From Streptomonospora salina (lineage in GTDB: Bacteria > Actinomycetota > Actinomycetes > Streptosporangiales > Streptosporangiaceae), in the NCBI RefSeq assembly GCF_014204715.1, contig NZ_JACHLY010000001.1, forward strand, positions 1,395,001 through 1,459,000: 64,000 bases of DNA, in the 5' to 3' direction. Below the pieces are notes generated by a model. It ran no database searches, was not told the origin of the DNA, and worked only from the letters and a program-made list of their open reading frames with translations. The translations under genes were made by a program, and so were the position numbers. This document shows, piece after piece, positions 36,052-45,252 of this stretch (its first letter is position 1; each line of letters begins with the position of its first letter).

Positions 36052-37242
36052 TCAGCGCAGGCTGTCCTGCCCGGTGACTTCCATCGCCAGCAGCACCGGG
36101 GCTGCGGCGGCGGTGGTGAGGCGGGCCGGGGTCGGCGCTTCCAGCACCGCGCCGAACCACGGGATGCCGCGTTCCTCGAACAGCTCCACCGGGCCCTTGG
36201 GGTAGCCGCAGCCGAACCGCATGGCGGTGTCCACGTCGGCGGCCGAGGCGTAGCCGTCGCCGACCATCCGCAGCGCGTCGTTGACGTGCGGGACGAGCAG
36301 CATCGCCGCCAGGTCGAAGCCGAAGCTCTCCGAACGCACGGCCTGGGCGAGCGGCCCGGTCGGCGGCTCTTCGGCGGGGTCGGAGGGGCCGCTGTAGTCG
36401 TAGAAGCCGCGCCCGGCCTTGCGGCCCAGGCGCCCGGCGGCGACCATGCGCCGCAGCAGGGGAGTCGCCGCGTACCGCTGGATGCGGAACTCGTCCCACA
36501 GCACGTCCATGACCGCCAGGCACACGTCCACGCCGACGAGGTCGGCGAGTGTCAGCGGCCCCATCGGCAGGTCCGCGTCCTCGGTGACGGCGGCGTCGAT
36601 CTCCTCGCGCGAGGCGATCTTGCGTTCGTAGGCCGAGATCGCGTCGTTGATGAACGGCACGAGCAGAGCGTTGGCGGCGAAACCCGCCCGGTCGGCGACG
36701 GTGACCGGGGTTTTGCCGATGCGCTTGGCCACCTCGGTGGCGATGTCGACGGTGGACTGGGAGGAGCTGATGGTGCTGACCACCTCGGTCAGTTTCATCA
36801 CCGGAGCGGGGTTGAAGAAGTGCAGGCCCACGACCTTGTCGGGACGCCCGGTCAGCGCGGCGACCTCGGTGACCGACAGCGAGGAGGTGTTGGTCGCCAG
36901 GATCGTGCCCGGCGGACAGATGCGGTCGAGATCGGTGAAGACGTCGCGCTTGAAGTCCATGCGTTCGGGGACGGCCTCGACCACGAAGTCGGCGTCGCGC
37001 AGATCTTCGCGGTCGGTGGTGAAGGCGATGCGGTCGAGGATGCCGCTGCGCTCCTCGGATCCGAGCTTGCCCTTATCCACCGCTTTCGCCAGCGATCTGC
37101 GCACGTGATCGCGGCCGCGCTCCATGGCGGTGCCGTCGATCTCCACCCCCGACACCTGGAATCCGGCCCGGGCGAACACCTCGGCGATGCCGGCGCCCAT
37201 GGTGCCCAGACCGACCACTCCGACCTTGTCAAATTCCTCCAT
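36052..37242 (-). CDS. 3-hydroxybutyryl-CoA dehydrogenase (3-hydroxyacyl-CoA dehydrogenase family)
   Basis: NAD(P)-dependent dehydrogenase of 396 residues that interconverts 3-hydroxybutyryl-CoA and acetoacetyl-CoA. The N-terminal Rossmann motif is VGVVGLGTMGAGIAEVF; NTSSLSV and GLHFFNPAPVMKLTEVV contain catalytic residues. The C-terminal half DRAGFAANALLVPFINDAI and GPLTLADLVGVDVCL binds substrate. A further C-terminal 3HCDH repeat (about 300-385, RMVGDGYASAADVDTAMRFGCGYPKGP) makes it longer than the usual 285 residues. With the thiolase and mutase nearby it fits four-carbon acyl-CoA metabolism. TAGGGT lies six bases before the ATG, suggesting a leaderless transcript. Confidence 0.93.
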   Translation of the reverse strand: MEEFDKVGVVGLGTMGAGIAEVFARAGFQVSGVEIDGTAMERGRDHVRRSLAKAVDKGKLGSEERSGILDRIAFTTDREDLRDADFVVEAVPERMDFKRDVFTDLDRICPPGTILATNTSSLSVTEVAALTGRPDKVVGLHFFNPAPVMKLTEVVSTISSSQSTVDIATEVAKRIGKTPVTVADRAGFAANALLVPFINDAISAYERKIASREEIDAAVTEDADLPMGPLTLADLVGVDVCLAVMDVLWDEFRIQRYAATPLLRRMVAAGRLGRKAGRGFYDYSGPSDPAEEPPTGPLAQAVRSESFGFDLAAMLLVPHVNDALRMVGDGYASAADVDTAMRFGCGYPKGPVELFEERGIPWFGAVLEAPTPARLTTAAAAPVLLAMEVTGQDSLR

Positions 37243-37248
37243 GCGACC

Positions 37249-37254
37249 ACCCTA
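37249..37254 (-). promoter_or_regulatory. Probable -10 of a leaderless promoter (hydroxybutyryl-CoA dehydrogenase)
   Basis: TAGGGT on the minus strand, exactly six bases before the ATG, with no ribosome-binding site between. Confidence 0.45.
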
Positions 37255-37290
37255 CGCGGTCGCCCGCGGGCGCTCGCGCACGGACGCCGC

Positions 37291-37322
37291 CGCAGAACCG
37301 GCACCGCGGCGCCGGTTCTGCG
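37291..37322 (-). terminator. Hairpin terminator after the SCO5389-like gene
   Basis: Perfect 12-base arms CGCAGAACCGGC and GCCGGTTCTGCG (37291-37302, 37311-37322) around an eight-base loop, 48 bases beyond the stop codon on the minus strand. Confidence 0.65.
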
Positions 37323-37369
37323 CGGAACCGGCGCCGCGGATTCCGCACTCCGCGGACCGCGGGCGCCGG

Positions 37370-37756
37370 TCAGCAGTCGACGAGCTCGGGCGACTGGTTG
37401 AGCAGTTGGGCGCGCGGCGAAGTGAACTCCTCGCGGGCGGCGTCGGCGCCGGGCTTGAACAGCGCGACGCGGTGGCAGTTCTGGAAGGCCAGCCGCATGC
37501 CGAAGTGGCGCTCCACGGCGTCGCGCATGGCGTCGCTGGCCAGCAGCCGCAGCAGCTGACCGCGCTCGGTCTCGCCGGGCGGGGGCACCTCGTTGGCTTC
37601 GTATTCGGCGTCGCCGGCCGCGGCCCGCTCGGCCAGCCCGCTGACCACGCTCCAGGCGTAGGGCAGCGATTCGCGGATGCAGGCGATGAAGTCGGTGTTG
37701 TCGACGGGGCCCTGCTCGGCCTTGCTCTGAAGTTCCGGCGAAACCGTCAGCGACAT
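37370..37756 (-). CDS. Conserved actinobacterial protein (SCO5389 type)
   Basis: Protein of 128 residues starting MSLTVSPELQSKAEQG, with DNTDFIACIRESLPYAWSVVSGLAERA and DAMRDAVERHFGMRLAFQNCHRVALF. This set is conserved next to nucS in Streptomyces (SCO5389 beside SCO5388), as here. Function unknown; it is predicted soluble and mostly helical. I chose the ATG at 37756 by conservation; AGAGAGG lies just upstream. It is divergent from nucS across a 309-base region holding a Zur-like box. Confidence 0.85.
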   Translation of the reverse strand: MSLTVSPELQSKAEQGPVDNTDFIACIRESLPYAWSVVSGLAERAAAGDAEYEANEVPPPGETERGQLLRLLASDAMRDAVERHFGMRLAFQNCHRVALFKPGADAAREEFTSPRAQLLNQSPELVDC

Positions 37757-37913
37757 GGACGTCCCTCTCTCGTTGGCGACCGGGGCGAGACGCGAACGCC
37801 GCGGGCTGGGCCGTGCGGCGCCGGCGCTCTCGCACACCGGTGGCGACGTTAGTGATCCGTGCGCTCAGCGTCACGGGGCCGGGGAGCCACACCTGGCTAC
37901 CCCCGGCGCTATA

Positions 37914-37928
37914 CGAAAATAGTTTTCA
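37914..37928. promoter_or_regulatory. Zur-like box CGAAAATAGTTTTCA
   Basis: A 7-1-7 inverted repeat with GAAAA/TTTTC arms in an AT-rich patch, close to the actinobacterial Zur consensus TGAAAATNATTTTCA. It lies in the divergent region between the SCO5389-like gene and nucS, 158 bases from the first start and 138 bases from the second. Neither gene is a known zinc gene. Confidence 0.45.
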
Positions 37929-38051
37929 TTACCGTTAGCCGCCACCGGTTCGAGGGAATCGGCGGCACCGATGTCCGCGCGCCGGACGGCGCGCGCTCCA
38001 CCGGCGCAGGGCGCCCGCGCCGTCCGGCCCGCACCGCCCCGCGCGCGTGGT

Positions 38052-38057
38052 TAGGAT
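38052..38057 (+). promoter_or_regulatory. Probable -10 of a leaderless nucS promoter
   Basis: TAGGAT lies eight bases before the nucS GTG, with no purine-rich ribosome site at a good distance. Confidence 0.4.
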
Positions 38058-38065
38058 CGTGCAGC

Positions 38066-38743
38066 GTGAGACTCGTGATCGCCCGCTGCAGCGTCGACTA
38101 CGTCGGACGCCTGACCGCCCACCTGCCCATGGCCCCGCGGCTGCTGCTGTTCAAGGCCGACGGCTCGGTCTCGGTGCACGCCGACGACCGCGCGTTCAAA
38201 CCGCTGAACTGGATGAACCCGCCGTGCTCGGTCAGGGAGTCCACCGACGACGCGGGCACCGGGATCTGGACCGTCACCCACGACAAGTCCGGCGAGAAGC
38301 TGGTGCTGCGCATCGAGGAGATCCAGCACGACAGCAGCCACACGCTGGGCGCCGATCCCGGGCTGCAGAAGGACGGCGTCGAGGCCCACCTGCAGGAGTT
38401 GCTGGCCGAGCACATCACCACGCTGGGCGACGGCTACACCCTGATCCGCCGCGAGTACCCCACCGCGATCGGCCCCGTCGACATCCTCTGCCGCGACGGC
38501 GCGGGCGCCACCGTGGCCGTCGAGCTCAAACGGCGCGGCGACATCGACGGCGTCGAGCAGCTCACCCGGTACCTGGAACTGCTCAACCGCGACCCCTCCC
38601 TCAGCCCGGTCACGGGCGTCTTCGCCGCCCAGGAGATCAAGCCGCAGGCCCGCGTACTGGCTTCGGACCGCGGCATCGGGTGCGTGACCCTCGACTACGA
38701 CGCACTGCGCGGCATCGAGCCCGACACCCCGCGCCTGTTCTGA
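38066..38743 (+). CDS. nucS: NucS/EndoMS mismatch-specific endonuclease
   Basis: Mismatch-repair nuclease of 225 residues, used by actinobacteria in place of MutS/MutL. The N-terminal DNA-binding domain ([35 protein letters not shown], abridged as [20 protein letters not shown]) is followed by a RecB-like nuclease domain with [10 protein letters not shown] and [16 protein letters not shown] (catalytic Asp and Glu-x-Lys). The protein ends PDTPRLF, the short C-terminal motif thought to bind the beta clamp. The GTG at 38066 matches the family start. It stands alone on the plus strand, divergent from the SCO5389-like gene. Confidence 0.94.
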   Translation: MRLVIARCSVDYVGRLTAHLPMAPRLLLFKADGSVSVHADDRAFKPLNWMNPPCSVRESTDDAGTGIWTVTHDKSGEKLVLRIEEIQHDSSHTLGADPGLQKDGVEAHLQELLAEHITTLGDGYTLIRREYPTAIGPVDILCRDGAGATVAVELKRRGDIDGVEQLTRYLELLNRDPSLSPVTGVFAAQEIKPQARVLASDRGIGCVTLDYDALRGIEPDTPRLF

Positions 38744-39064
38744 GCCGCCTCCGGGATCCGGGAGTCCGCTGAACCGGCCCCCTCAGGGGCACGGCGACGG
38801 GTCCGGATGCGCGCAGCGCGTGCGCCCGCTTGCCGCCGAACACACCCCGCGCCGTCCAGCGGGGCCCCGCCCCCGGTGCTCGGCGAACCGTCTATGACAC
38901 CACACAACTCCGGCACGGCGGAAGATCTCTGGCTGGATGCGGCAATCCCGGGCGTATCACCTTGCTCTCGGGTGTACGGCAGTGACAGAGTTCCCGATAC
39001 TTCGCACGAATCGCGCCCGTCTCATCACCCCGAGTAGACGGGGGCACGCAGCAGGAGGACGCCA
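38744..39064. other. Intergenic region between nucS and the M28 peptidase gene
   Basis: About 320 bases on a plus-strand tandem pair. A 47-codon frame from 38895 is not convincing. No hairpin with long perfect arms was found after nucS. The last bases hold GCAGGAGGACGCCA, the ribosome site of the peptidase gene. Confidence 0.5.
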
Positions 39065-40588
39065 GTGCCCACACGCCAACGATCCCCCGAAACCCGGCGG
39101 CACCTTCCGCCGAGCGCCAAGCGCCTCGCCTCCGCGGGCGCCTCGGTCGCCCTGGTGCTGGGCCTGGGGCTCGCCCCCGGGACCGCGAACGCCGACGCAG
39201 CCGTACTGCCGACTCTGGTCACCACCGACGGCATCCGCGAGCACGTCGAGAACCTCAGCACCATCGCCGAGTACAACGGCGGCAACCGCGCCACCAACAC
39301 CCCCGGGTACGACGTCGCCGCCGACTACGTCGCCGACCAGCTCAAGCGCGCGGGATACCGCCCCAAGCGCGAGAAATACGACTACGAGATGTGGGACGAG
39401 CACTCCGAGCCCGTCCTCACGCAGCTCTCCCCCGAGCACCGCGAATTCACGCCCGAAGACGACTTCGCCACCATGTCCTACTCGACCGCGGGCGACGTCA
39501 CCGGGGCGGGGGTCGCCGTCGACTACGACAGCCAGGACAGCGGCTGCACCGCCGACGACTTCGCCGGCTTCCCCGACGGCGCCGTCGCCGTCGTCAAGCG
39601 GGGCAGCTGCACGTTCACGTCCAAGACCGCCAACGCCGCCGACGCCGGCGCCGCCGGGATCGTCATCGCCAACAACCAGGAGGGCGCGCTGCTCGGCACG
39701 GTCGGCGAGGAGTCGGCCATCCCGACGGTGGGTTCCACCGCCGAGACCGGCGACGCGCTCGCGGCGGCCGGCGACGGGCTGGAGCTGCGCGTGCGGGTCG
39801 ACGCCTCGGTCACCGAGGAGACGTCCTACAACGTCGTCGCCGAGACCAAGGGCGGCGCGCGCGACAACGTCGTCATGGTGGGCGCCCACCTCGACAGCGT
39901 GCCCGAGGGCCCCGGAATGAACGACAACGCCAGCGGGACCGCGACCGTCCTGGAGACGGCTCAGCAGCTGGCCAAGCTGGGCGGACCGAACAACCGGGTG
40001 CGTTTCGCCTTCTGGGGCACCGAGGAGCAGGGGCTGATCGGCTCCACGAAATACGTCGAAGGGCTGAAGGAGAAGGAGCGCGAGCGCATCGCGCTCTACC
40101 TCAACTTCGACATGCTCGGTTCGCCCAACTACGGCCGCTTCGTCTACGACGGCCGCGGTGAGCTGGACGGATCGCTGCCGCCGCCCTCGGGGTCGGGCGC
40201 CATCCAGAAGACGTTCGAGGACTACTTCGAGCAGGAGGGGCTGGCCGCCGAGCCGACCGAGTTCAGCGGCCGCTCCGACTACAGCGCCTTCATGGAGGCC
40301 GGCATCGCCTCCGGCGGCCTGTTCAGCGGCGGCGACGGCACCAAGACCGAGGACCAGGCCGACGACTACGGCGGCACCGCCGGCGAGGACTTCGACCCGA
40401 ACTACCACACCCCCGCCGACGACATCGACAACGTCAACTGGCGGGCGATCGACGAACTGTCCGGCGGCGTGGCCCACGCCGTGGAGACCTACTCCGAAAG
40501 CACCCTCCCGGTGAACGGCGTGGCTCCCCGGACCTTCCGGGACCGGGAGTTCCGGCCCGACCAGGTCGGAGACCTCTGGCTGCGGTAA
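39065..40588 (+). CDS. Secreted M28-family aminopeptidase with PA domain
   Basis: Exported zinc aminopeptidase of 507 residues. A signal peptide (about 1-44, ending PGTANADA) is followed by the M28 fold, interrupted by a protease-associated domain (about 140-250, FAGFPDGAVAVVKRGSCTFTSKTANAADAGAAGIVIANN in part). Zinc ligands are seen in VGAHLDSVPEGPGMNDNASGT, FWGTEEQGLIGS, LNFDMLGSPN and NYHTPADDIDNV. This pattern matches Streptomyces griseus-type aminopeptidases. The GTG at 39065 is supported by GGAGG eight bases upstream. A 17-bp hairpin follows the gene. Confidence 0.92.
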   Translation: MPTRQRSPETRRHLPPSAKRLASAGASVALVLGLGLAPGTANADAAVLPTLVTTDGIREHVENLSTIAEYNGGNRATNTPGYDVAADYVADQLKRAGYRPKREKYDYEMWDEHSEPVLTQLSPEHREFTPEDDFATMSYSTAGDVTGAGVAVDYDSQDSGCTADDFAGFPDGAVAVVKRGSCTFTSKTANAADAGAAGIVIANNQEGALLGTVGEESAIPTVGSTAETGDALAAAGDGLELRVRVDASVTEETSYNVVAETKGGARDNVVMVGAHLDSVPEGPGMNDNASGTATVLETAQQLAKLGGPNNRVRFAFWGTEEQGLIGSTKYVEGLKEKERERIALYLNFDMLGSPNYGRFVYDGRGELDGSLPPPSGSGAIQKTFEDYFEQEGLAAEPTEFSGRSDYSAFMEAGIASGGLFSGGDGTKTEDQADDYGGTAGEDFDPNYHTPADDIDNVNWRAIDELSGGVAHAVETYSESTLPVNGVAPRTFRDREFRPDQVGDLWLR

Positions 40589-40611
40589 CCGACCGCCGCA
40601 CGCATCGGGAC

Positions 40612-40651
40612 GCGCCCGCGGGCGGGGAGCCGGATCCCCGCCCGCGGGCGC
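40612..40651 (+). terminator. Terminator hairpin after the M28 peptidase gene
   Basis: GCGCCCGCGGGCGGGGA (40612-40628) pairs perfectly with 40635-40651 around a six-base loop, 23 bases after the stop codon. Confidence 0.8.
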
Positions 40652-40771
40652 TCCTGCGGCCGATCGGCGCCCCGGTGAAGCCCCCGGACCCCACCGGGAT
40701 CGGCCGCCCCGGAAGGGCCCCTCACCAGGGTGCGGGACCCGCGCGCCCCGGGGCCGCCGGGCGCCGCCGCC

Positions 40772-40777
40772 TAGAGT
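40772..40777 (+). promoter_or_regulatory. Probable -10 of a leaderless adenosyltransferase promoter
   Basis: TAGAGT lies six bases before the ATG of the cobalamin adenosyltransferase gene; no ribosome-binding site is present between. Confidence 0.45.
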
Positions 40778-40783
40778 GGGCCC

Positions 40784-41401
40784 ATGACCAAACCGGACTC
40801 GGACACCCCAGTCGTGCTGTCGAAGATCTACACGCGCGTCGGCGACGACGGAACCACCGCCCTGGGCGACATGAGCCGCACCGCCAAGACCGATACGCGC
40901 CTGATCGCCTACGCCGACGTCGAAGAGGCCAACGCCGCCATCGGGACCGCGCTCGCGATGGGCGGCGACGCCGTCTCCGACGACGTGCGCGCCGTACTCA
41001 CCCGGATCCAGAACGAGCTGTTCGACCTGGGCGCCGACCTGTCCTGCCCGGTCGCACCGGCCGACGAGGAGGAGCAGGCCGAGTACCCGCCGCTGCGTGT
41101 CGAAAAGGCCTACGTCGACCGCCTTGAGCAGGAATGCGACCGCTACAACGCCGACCTGCCGACGCTGCGGAGCTTCCTGCTGCCGGGCGGATCACCCGCC
41201 GTCGCACTGATGCACCAGGCGCGCGTGGTCGCGCGCCGCGCGGAACGCGGCGCCTGGGCGGCGCTGGAGGAGTACGGCGACGGCGTGAACCCGCTGACGG
41301 CGCGCTACCTCAACCGGCTCTCCGATCTGCTGTTCATCCTGTGCCGAGTGCTGGGCCAGGACGGCTCGGAGGTGCTGTGGAAGCCGGGAGGCCACCGCTG
41401 A
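40784..41401 (+). CDS. Cob(I)alamin adenosyltransferase, PduO type
   Basis: Enzyme of 205 residues that transfers the adenosyl group of ATP to cob(I)alamin, making adenosylcobalamin. Family motifs are KIYTRVGDDGTTALGD at the start (ATP-binding), RTAKTDTRLIAYADVEEANAAIG and the C-terminal RYLNRLSDLLFILCR. The product is the cofactor of the acyl-CoA mutase encoded at 21.5-23.2 kb, whose chaperone MeaB is also nearby, so the set is functionally coherent though not one operon. The transcript appears leaderless. Confidence 0.93.
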   Translation: MTKPDSDTPVVLSKIYTRVGDDGTTALGDMSRTAKTDTRLIAYADVEEANAAIGTALAMGGDAVSDDVRAVLTRIQNELFDLGADLSCPVAPADEEEQAEYPPLRVEKAYVDRLEQECDRYNADLPTLRSFLLPGGSPAVALMHQARVVARRAERGAWAALEEYGDGVNPLTARYLNRLSDLLFILCRVLGQDGSEVLWKPGGHR

Positions 41402-41420
41402 GGACGCCGGGCGGGCCCTA

Positions 41421-41460
41421 GTGCGGTGCGGCGGGGGACCGGTCCCCCGCCGCACCGCAC
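41421..41460. terminator. 40-bp perfect palindrome between convergent genes
   Basis: The 20-base arm 41421-41440 is the exact reverse complement of 41441-41460, with no loop bases in between. It starts 20 bases after the adenosyltransferase stop, and the convergent thiamine-binding gene ends 50 bases further, so it should terminate both. Confidence 0.8.
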
Positions 41461-41509
41461 GTCTCGAAAGGCCGGGCACGGTGCCCGGAGGCCCGGAGGC
41501 CCGGCGCCG

Positions 41510-41809
41510 TCAGGCCCCGCCGAGCTCGCGCTCGACCGCCTCGACCTTTCCGGTGAGGCCGTCGTCGACGCCTTCGCGGATGTCGGCTTTGAGAGTGAGG
41601 CTGACCCGTGACGCCCCCTCCCCCGCGGCGTCGACGGCGCGCTTGACGACGTCCATCACGTCGTCCCACTCGCCTTCGACGCTGGTGAACATCGCGTCTG
41701 TGCTGTTGGGCAGCCCGCTTTCGCGCACCACGCGTACCGCGCGGGCCACCGCCGGGGCGACGGAGTCGTCGCCGGATCCCATCGGACTCACGGAGAATGC
41801 AACGATCAT
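41510..41809 (-). CDS. MTH1187/UPF0045-family thiamine-binding protein
   Basis: Small protein of 99 residues with a ferredoxin-like fold. MIVAFSVSPMGSGDDSVAPAVARAVRVVRESGL is the family start (abridged as AFSVSPMG), and TSVEGEWDDVMDVVKRAVDAAGEGASRVSLTLKADIR follows the MTH1187 pattern. Homologues bind thiamine or related cations; the physiological job is unclear. TAGGGT six bases before the ATG suggests a leaderless mRNA. The gene is downstream of DUF2550 on the minus strand and converges on the adenosyltransferase gene. Confidence 0.88.
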   Translation of the reverse strand: MIVAFSVSPMGSGDDSVAPAVARAVRVVRESGLPNSTDAMFTSVEGEWDDVMDVVKRAVDAAGEGASRVSLTLKADIREGVDDGLTGKVEAVERELGGA

Positions 41810-41815
41810 GCCGCC

Positions 41816-41821
41816 ACCCTA
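41816..41821 (-). promoter_or_regulatory. Probable -10 of a leaderless promoter (MTH1187-family gene)
   Basis: TAGGGT on the minus strand, six bases before the ATG at 41809, without a ribosome-binding site. Confidence 0.4.
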
Positions 41822-41876
41822 GGCGGGCGGCCGCGGATTCGTCCCGCGCCGTGCCCGGCACCGGCTCTGAGCGGAT

Positions 41877-42362
41877 TCACGACTGCCAGTGCGTCCCCGG
41901 CGGCATCGACTCCAGCCACGAGAGGAACCCGGTCAGCGCGCCGTCGCTCATCGCCAGCTCGTAGACCGGCTCGGTGGGGTCGGAACCGTCGGCGCCGACC
42001 CACCCGACCTCGATGACCACCAGGTCCAGCGTCAATTCACGCAGATCTCCGGGCGTGGGCCGGCGCCGTCCCAGAACGACGAGGCCGCGGCGCGACAGCT
42101 CGGCTGCCGGCCGCGGCCACAGTGAGAAGACTCGGTACCAGCGCAGTTCCTCGCTCCCGTAGCGGGCGAGCCCCATACGCCAGGGAACATGCCGGGTTCC
42201 GCCCCCGGACCGCAGGTAGCACTCGACGGCGCCCCCGCTGCGCTCCAGGAAGTAGCGGCGGCCCGTGACGGCGAGCAGCGCTGCAACGGTCACGATGAGG
42301 AGCGCGATGAACAGCCATTCCGCCGCTCTGAACCACGGCTGGCCGAATATCAGCTCCTCCAC
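41877..42362 (-). CDS. DUF2550 membrane protein
   Basis: Protein of 161 residues with one N-terminal membrane helix (about 13-33, AEWLFIALLIVTVAALLAV) and a soluble domain starting RRYFLERSGGAVECYLR. DUF2550 genes are found directly behind atpC across actinobacteria, as here, with a 37-base gap. That suggests co-transcription with the ATP synthase operon, but no role is known. The start is a GTG (EELIFGQPWFRAAEW). Conserved landmarks are RYGSEELRWYRVFSLWPRP and LSRRGLVVLGRR. Confidence 0.87.
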   Translation of the reverse strand: MEELIFGQPWFRAAEWLFIALLIVTVAALLAVTGRRYFLERSGGAVECYLRSGGGTRHVPWRMGLARYGSEELRWYRVFSLWPRPAAELSRRGLVVLGRRRPTPGDLRELTLDLVVIEVGWVGADGSDPTEPVYELAMSDGALTGFLSWLESMPPGTHWQS

Positions 42363-42399
42363 CGGCGCACTCTCCCCGCTCAGCGCCTTCCGGCGCCGT

Positions 42400-42807
42400 T
42401 CATGCGCTCGCTCCGGCGGCCTGCAGGCGGCTGCGCGCCCGCGCCGCCCGGGCTTGGGCGTCCTCGTCCTCCACCAGGCTGCCTTCGGGCTCGGCGCCGC
42501 GCAGCGCGGCCTTCGCGCGCTCGACGTCCACGTCCTCGGCCAGTTCGGCGGTTTCGGCCATGATGGACACCCGGTCGCCCAGGGTCACCACCATGAACCC
42601 GCCGTGGACCGCCGCCCGCACCTCACCGGTCTCGCGGGCGCCCTGCACCCGGACCACGGACCCCGGCGCCAGCAGCGCCAGGATCGGCTGGTGCCCCGGC
42701 TGCACACCGACCTCACCGTCGACGGTCTTAGCGATGACCATATCGCCTTCGCCGGCCCACAGCTCCTGCTCCGGCGAGACGATCTCGACGAAAAGCTTCT
42801 TCGACAC
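42400..42807 (-). CDS. atpC: ATP synthase subunit epsilon
   Basis: F1 epsilon subunit of about 135 residues, linking catalysis to the rotor and limiting ATP hydrolysis. The N-terminal beta-barrel (KKLFVEIVSPEQELWAGEGDMVIAKTVDGEVGVQPGHQP in part) and the C-terminal helices (ERAKAALRGAEPEG, AQARAARARSRLQAAG) are complete. I chose the GTG at 42807 because GAGGAG lies nine bases upstream; a GTG two codons earlier leaves only three bases. It is the last F1 gene of the operon, 77 bases after atpD. Confidence 0.95.
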   Translation of the reverse strand: MSKKLFVEIVSPEQELWAGEGDMVIAKTVDGEVGVQPGHQPILALLAPGSVVRVQGARETGEVRAAVHGGFMVVTLGDRVSIMAETAELAEDVDVERAKAALRGAEPEGSLVEDEDAQARAARARSRLQAAGASA

Positions 42808-42884
42808 TGCCACAAACTCCTCTGCTAGTGGGCGGTCGCACGGGGCGCGGCCGGCCGGGTAGCCGGCCGCGCCCCGCTGAACGT

Positions 42885-44330
<1,446 letters not shown>

Positions 44331-45248
44331 TTACTCACTTCCCGCGCTGGCACCAGCGAGCGCGTCGGCACCGCCGACGATCTCACTGATCTCGTTGGTG
44401 ATCTCCGCCTGGCGGGCTTGGTTGGCCTGGCGGGTCAGGGTCTGGACAAGCTCCTCGGCGTTGTCGGTGGCCGCCTTCATCGCGTTGCGGCGCGAGGCCT
44501 GCTGCGAGGCGGCCGACTCCAGGAGCGCGAAATAGATCCGGTTCGCCACGTACTGGGGCAGCAGCTGGTTCAGCGCCTCCTCGGCGGAGGGCTCGAAGTC
44601 GTACAGCGGCTGGGCGCCCTGCTCGGCCTCCAGCACCTTCGGCTCGACCTCCTCCACCTCCAGCGGCAGGACACGATGGGAGGCCGCGTGCTGGGTGAGC
44701 ATCGAGACGAACTTGGTGGTGACGATGTGGATCTCGTCCACTCCGCCCTCGGTTTCGGTGTCCCGGGTGAAGCGCTCCATGAGCACGTCGGCGATCTCCT
44801 TGGCGTCCTGATACGTCGGACGCTCGGTGATGTCCTCCCAGGTCCGCTCCATGGGACGCTTCCGGAACTCGTTGAAGGTGACGCCTTTGCGGCCCACCAC
44901 GTACTGCAGGACCTCTTTGCCCTGGTTCTGCAGCAGGGTGTGCAGCCGCTCGGACTCCTTGATCGCGTTGGCGGTGAAGGCGCCGGCGAGCCCTTTGTCG
45001 CTGGTGATGACCAGGACGGCGGCCCGTGTCGGGTTCTCCGACTCCTCCAGCAGCGGGTGGTCCGAGACCCGCTGGGCCACGGCGGAGACCGAGCGGGTGA
45101 TCTCCCGCGCGTAGGGCTCGGCCGCCTGCATCACCCGCTGTGCCTTGGTGATGCGGGTGGTGGCGATGAGCTCCATGGCGCGGGTGATCTTCGCCATCGA
45201 CTTCGTCGATCGGATCCGCCGGCGGTAGACGCGAAGCTGTGCTCCCAT
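44331..45248 (-). CDS. atpG: ATP synthase subunit gamma
   Basis: Central stalk subunit of 305 residues that rotates inside the alpha/beta ring. The N-terminal helix MGAQLRVYRRRIRSTKSMAKITRAMELIA and the C-terminal helix with RRNAMKAATDNAEELVQTLTRQANQARQAEITNEISEIVGGA are nearly invariant in the family (quoted here only as landmarks RAMELIA and EITNEISEIVGGA). ITSDKGLAGAFTANAI is the conserved central motif. It starts four bases after the atpA stop and ends three bases before atpD. The final ALAGASAGSE tail is a common actinobacterial extension. Confidence 0.96.
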   Translation of the reverse strand: MGAQLRVYRRRIRSTKSMAKITRAMELIATTRITKAQRVMQAAEPYAREITRSVSAVAQRVSDHPLLEESENPTRAAVLVITSDKGLAGAFTANAIKESERLHTLLQNQGKEVLQYVVGRKGVTFNEFRKRPMERTWEDITERPTYQDAKEIADVLMERFTRDTETEGGVDEIHIVTTKFVSMLTQHAASHRVLPLEVEEVEPKVLEAEQGAQPLYDFEPSAEEALNQLLPQYVANRIYFALLESAASQQASRRNAMKAATDNAEELVQTLTRQANQARQAEITNEISEIVGGADALAGASAGSE

Positions 45249-45252
45249 TGGG

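Noticed and set aside
38895-39037. Possible 47-codon gene before the M28 peptidase
   Set aside because: No ribosome site and no recognisable motif; codon use is mixed.
41474-41490. CCGGGCAC/GTGCCCGG palindrome next to the 40-bp palindrome
   Set aside because: Short GC palindromes are expected by chance at this composition and the neighbouring 40-bp palindrome already accounts for termination.
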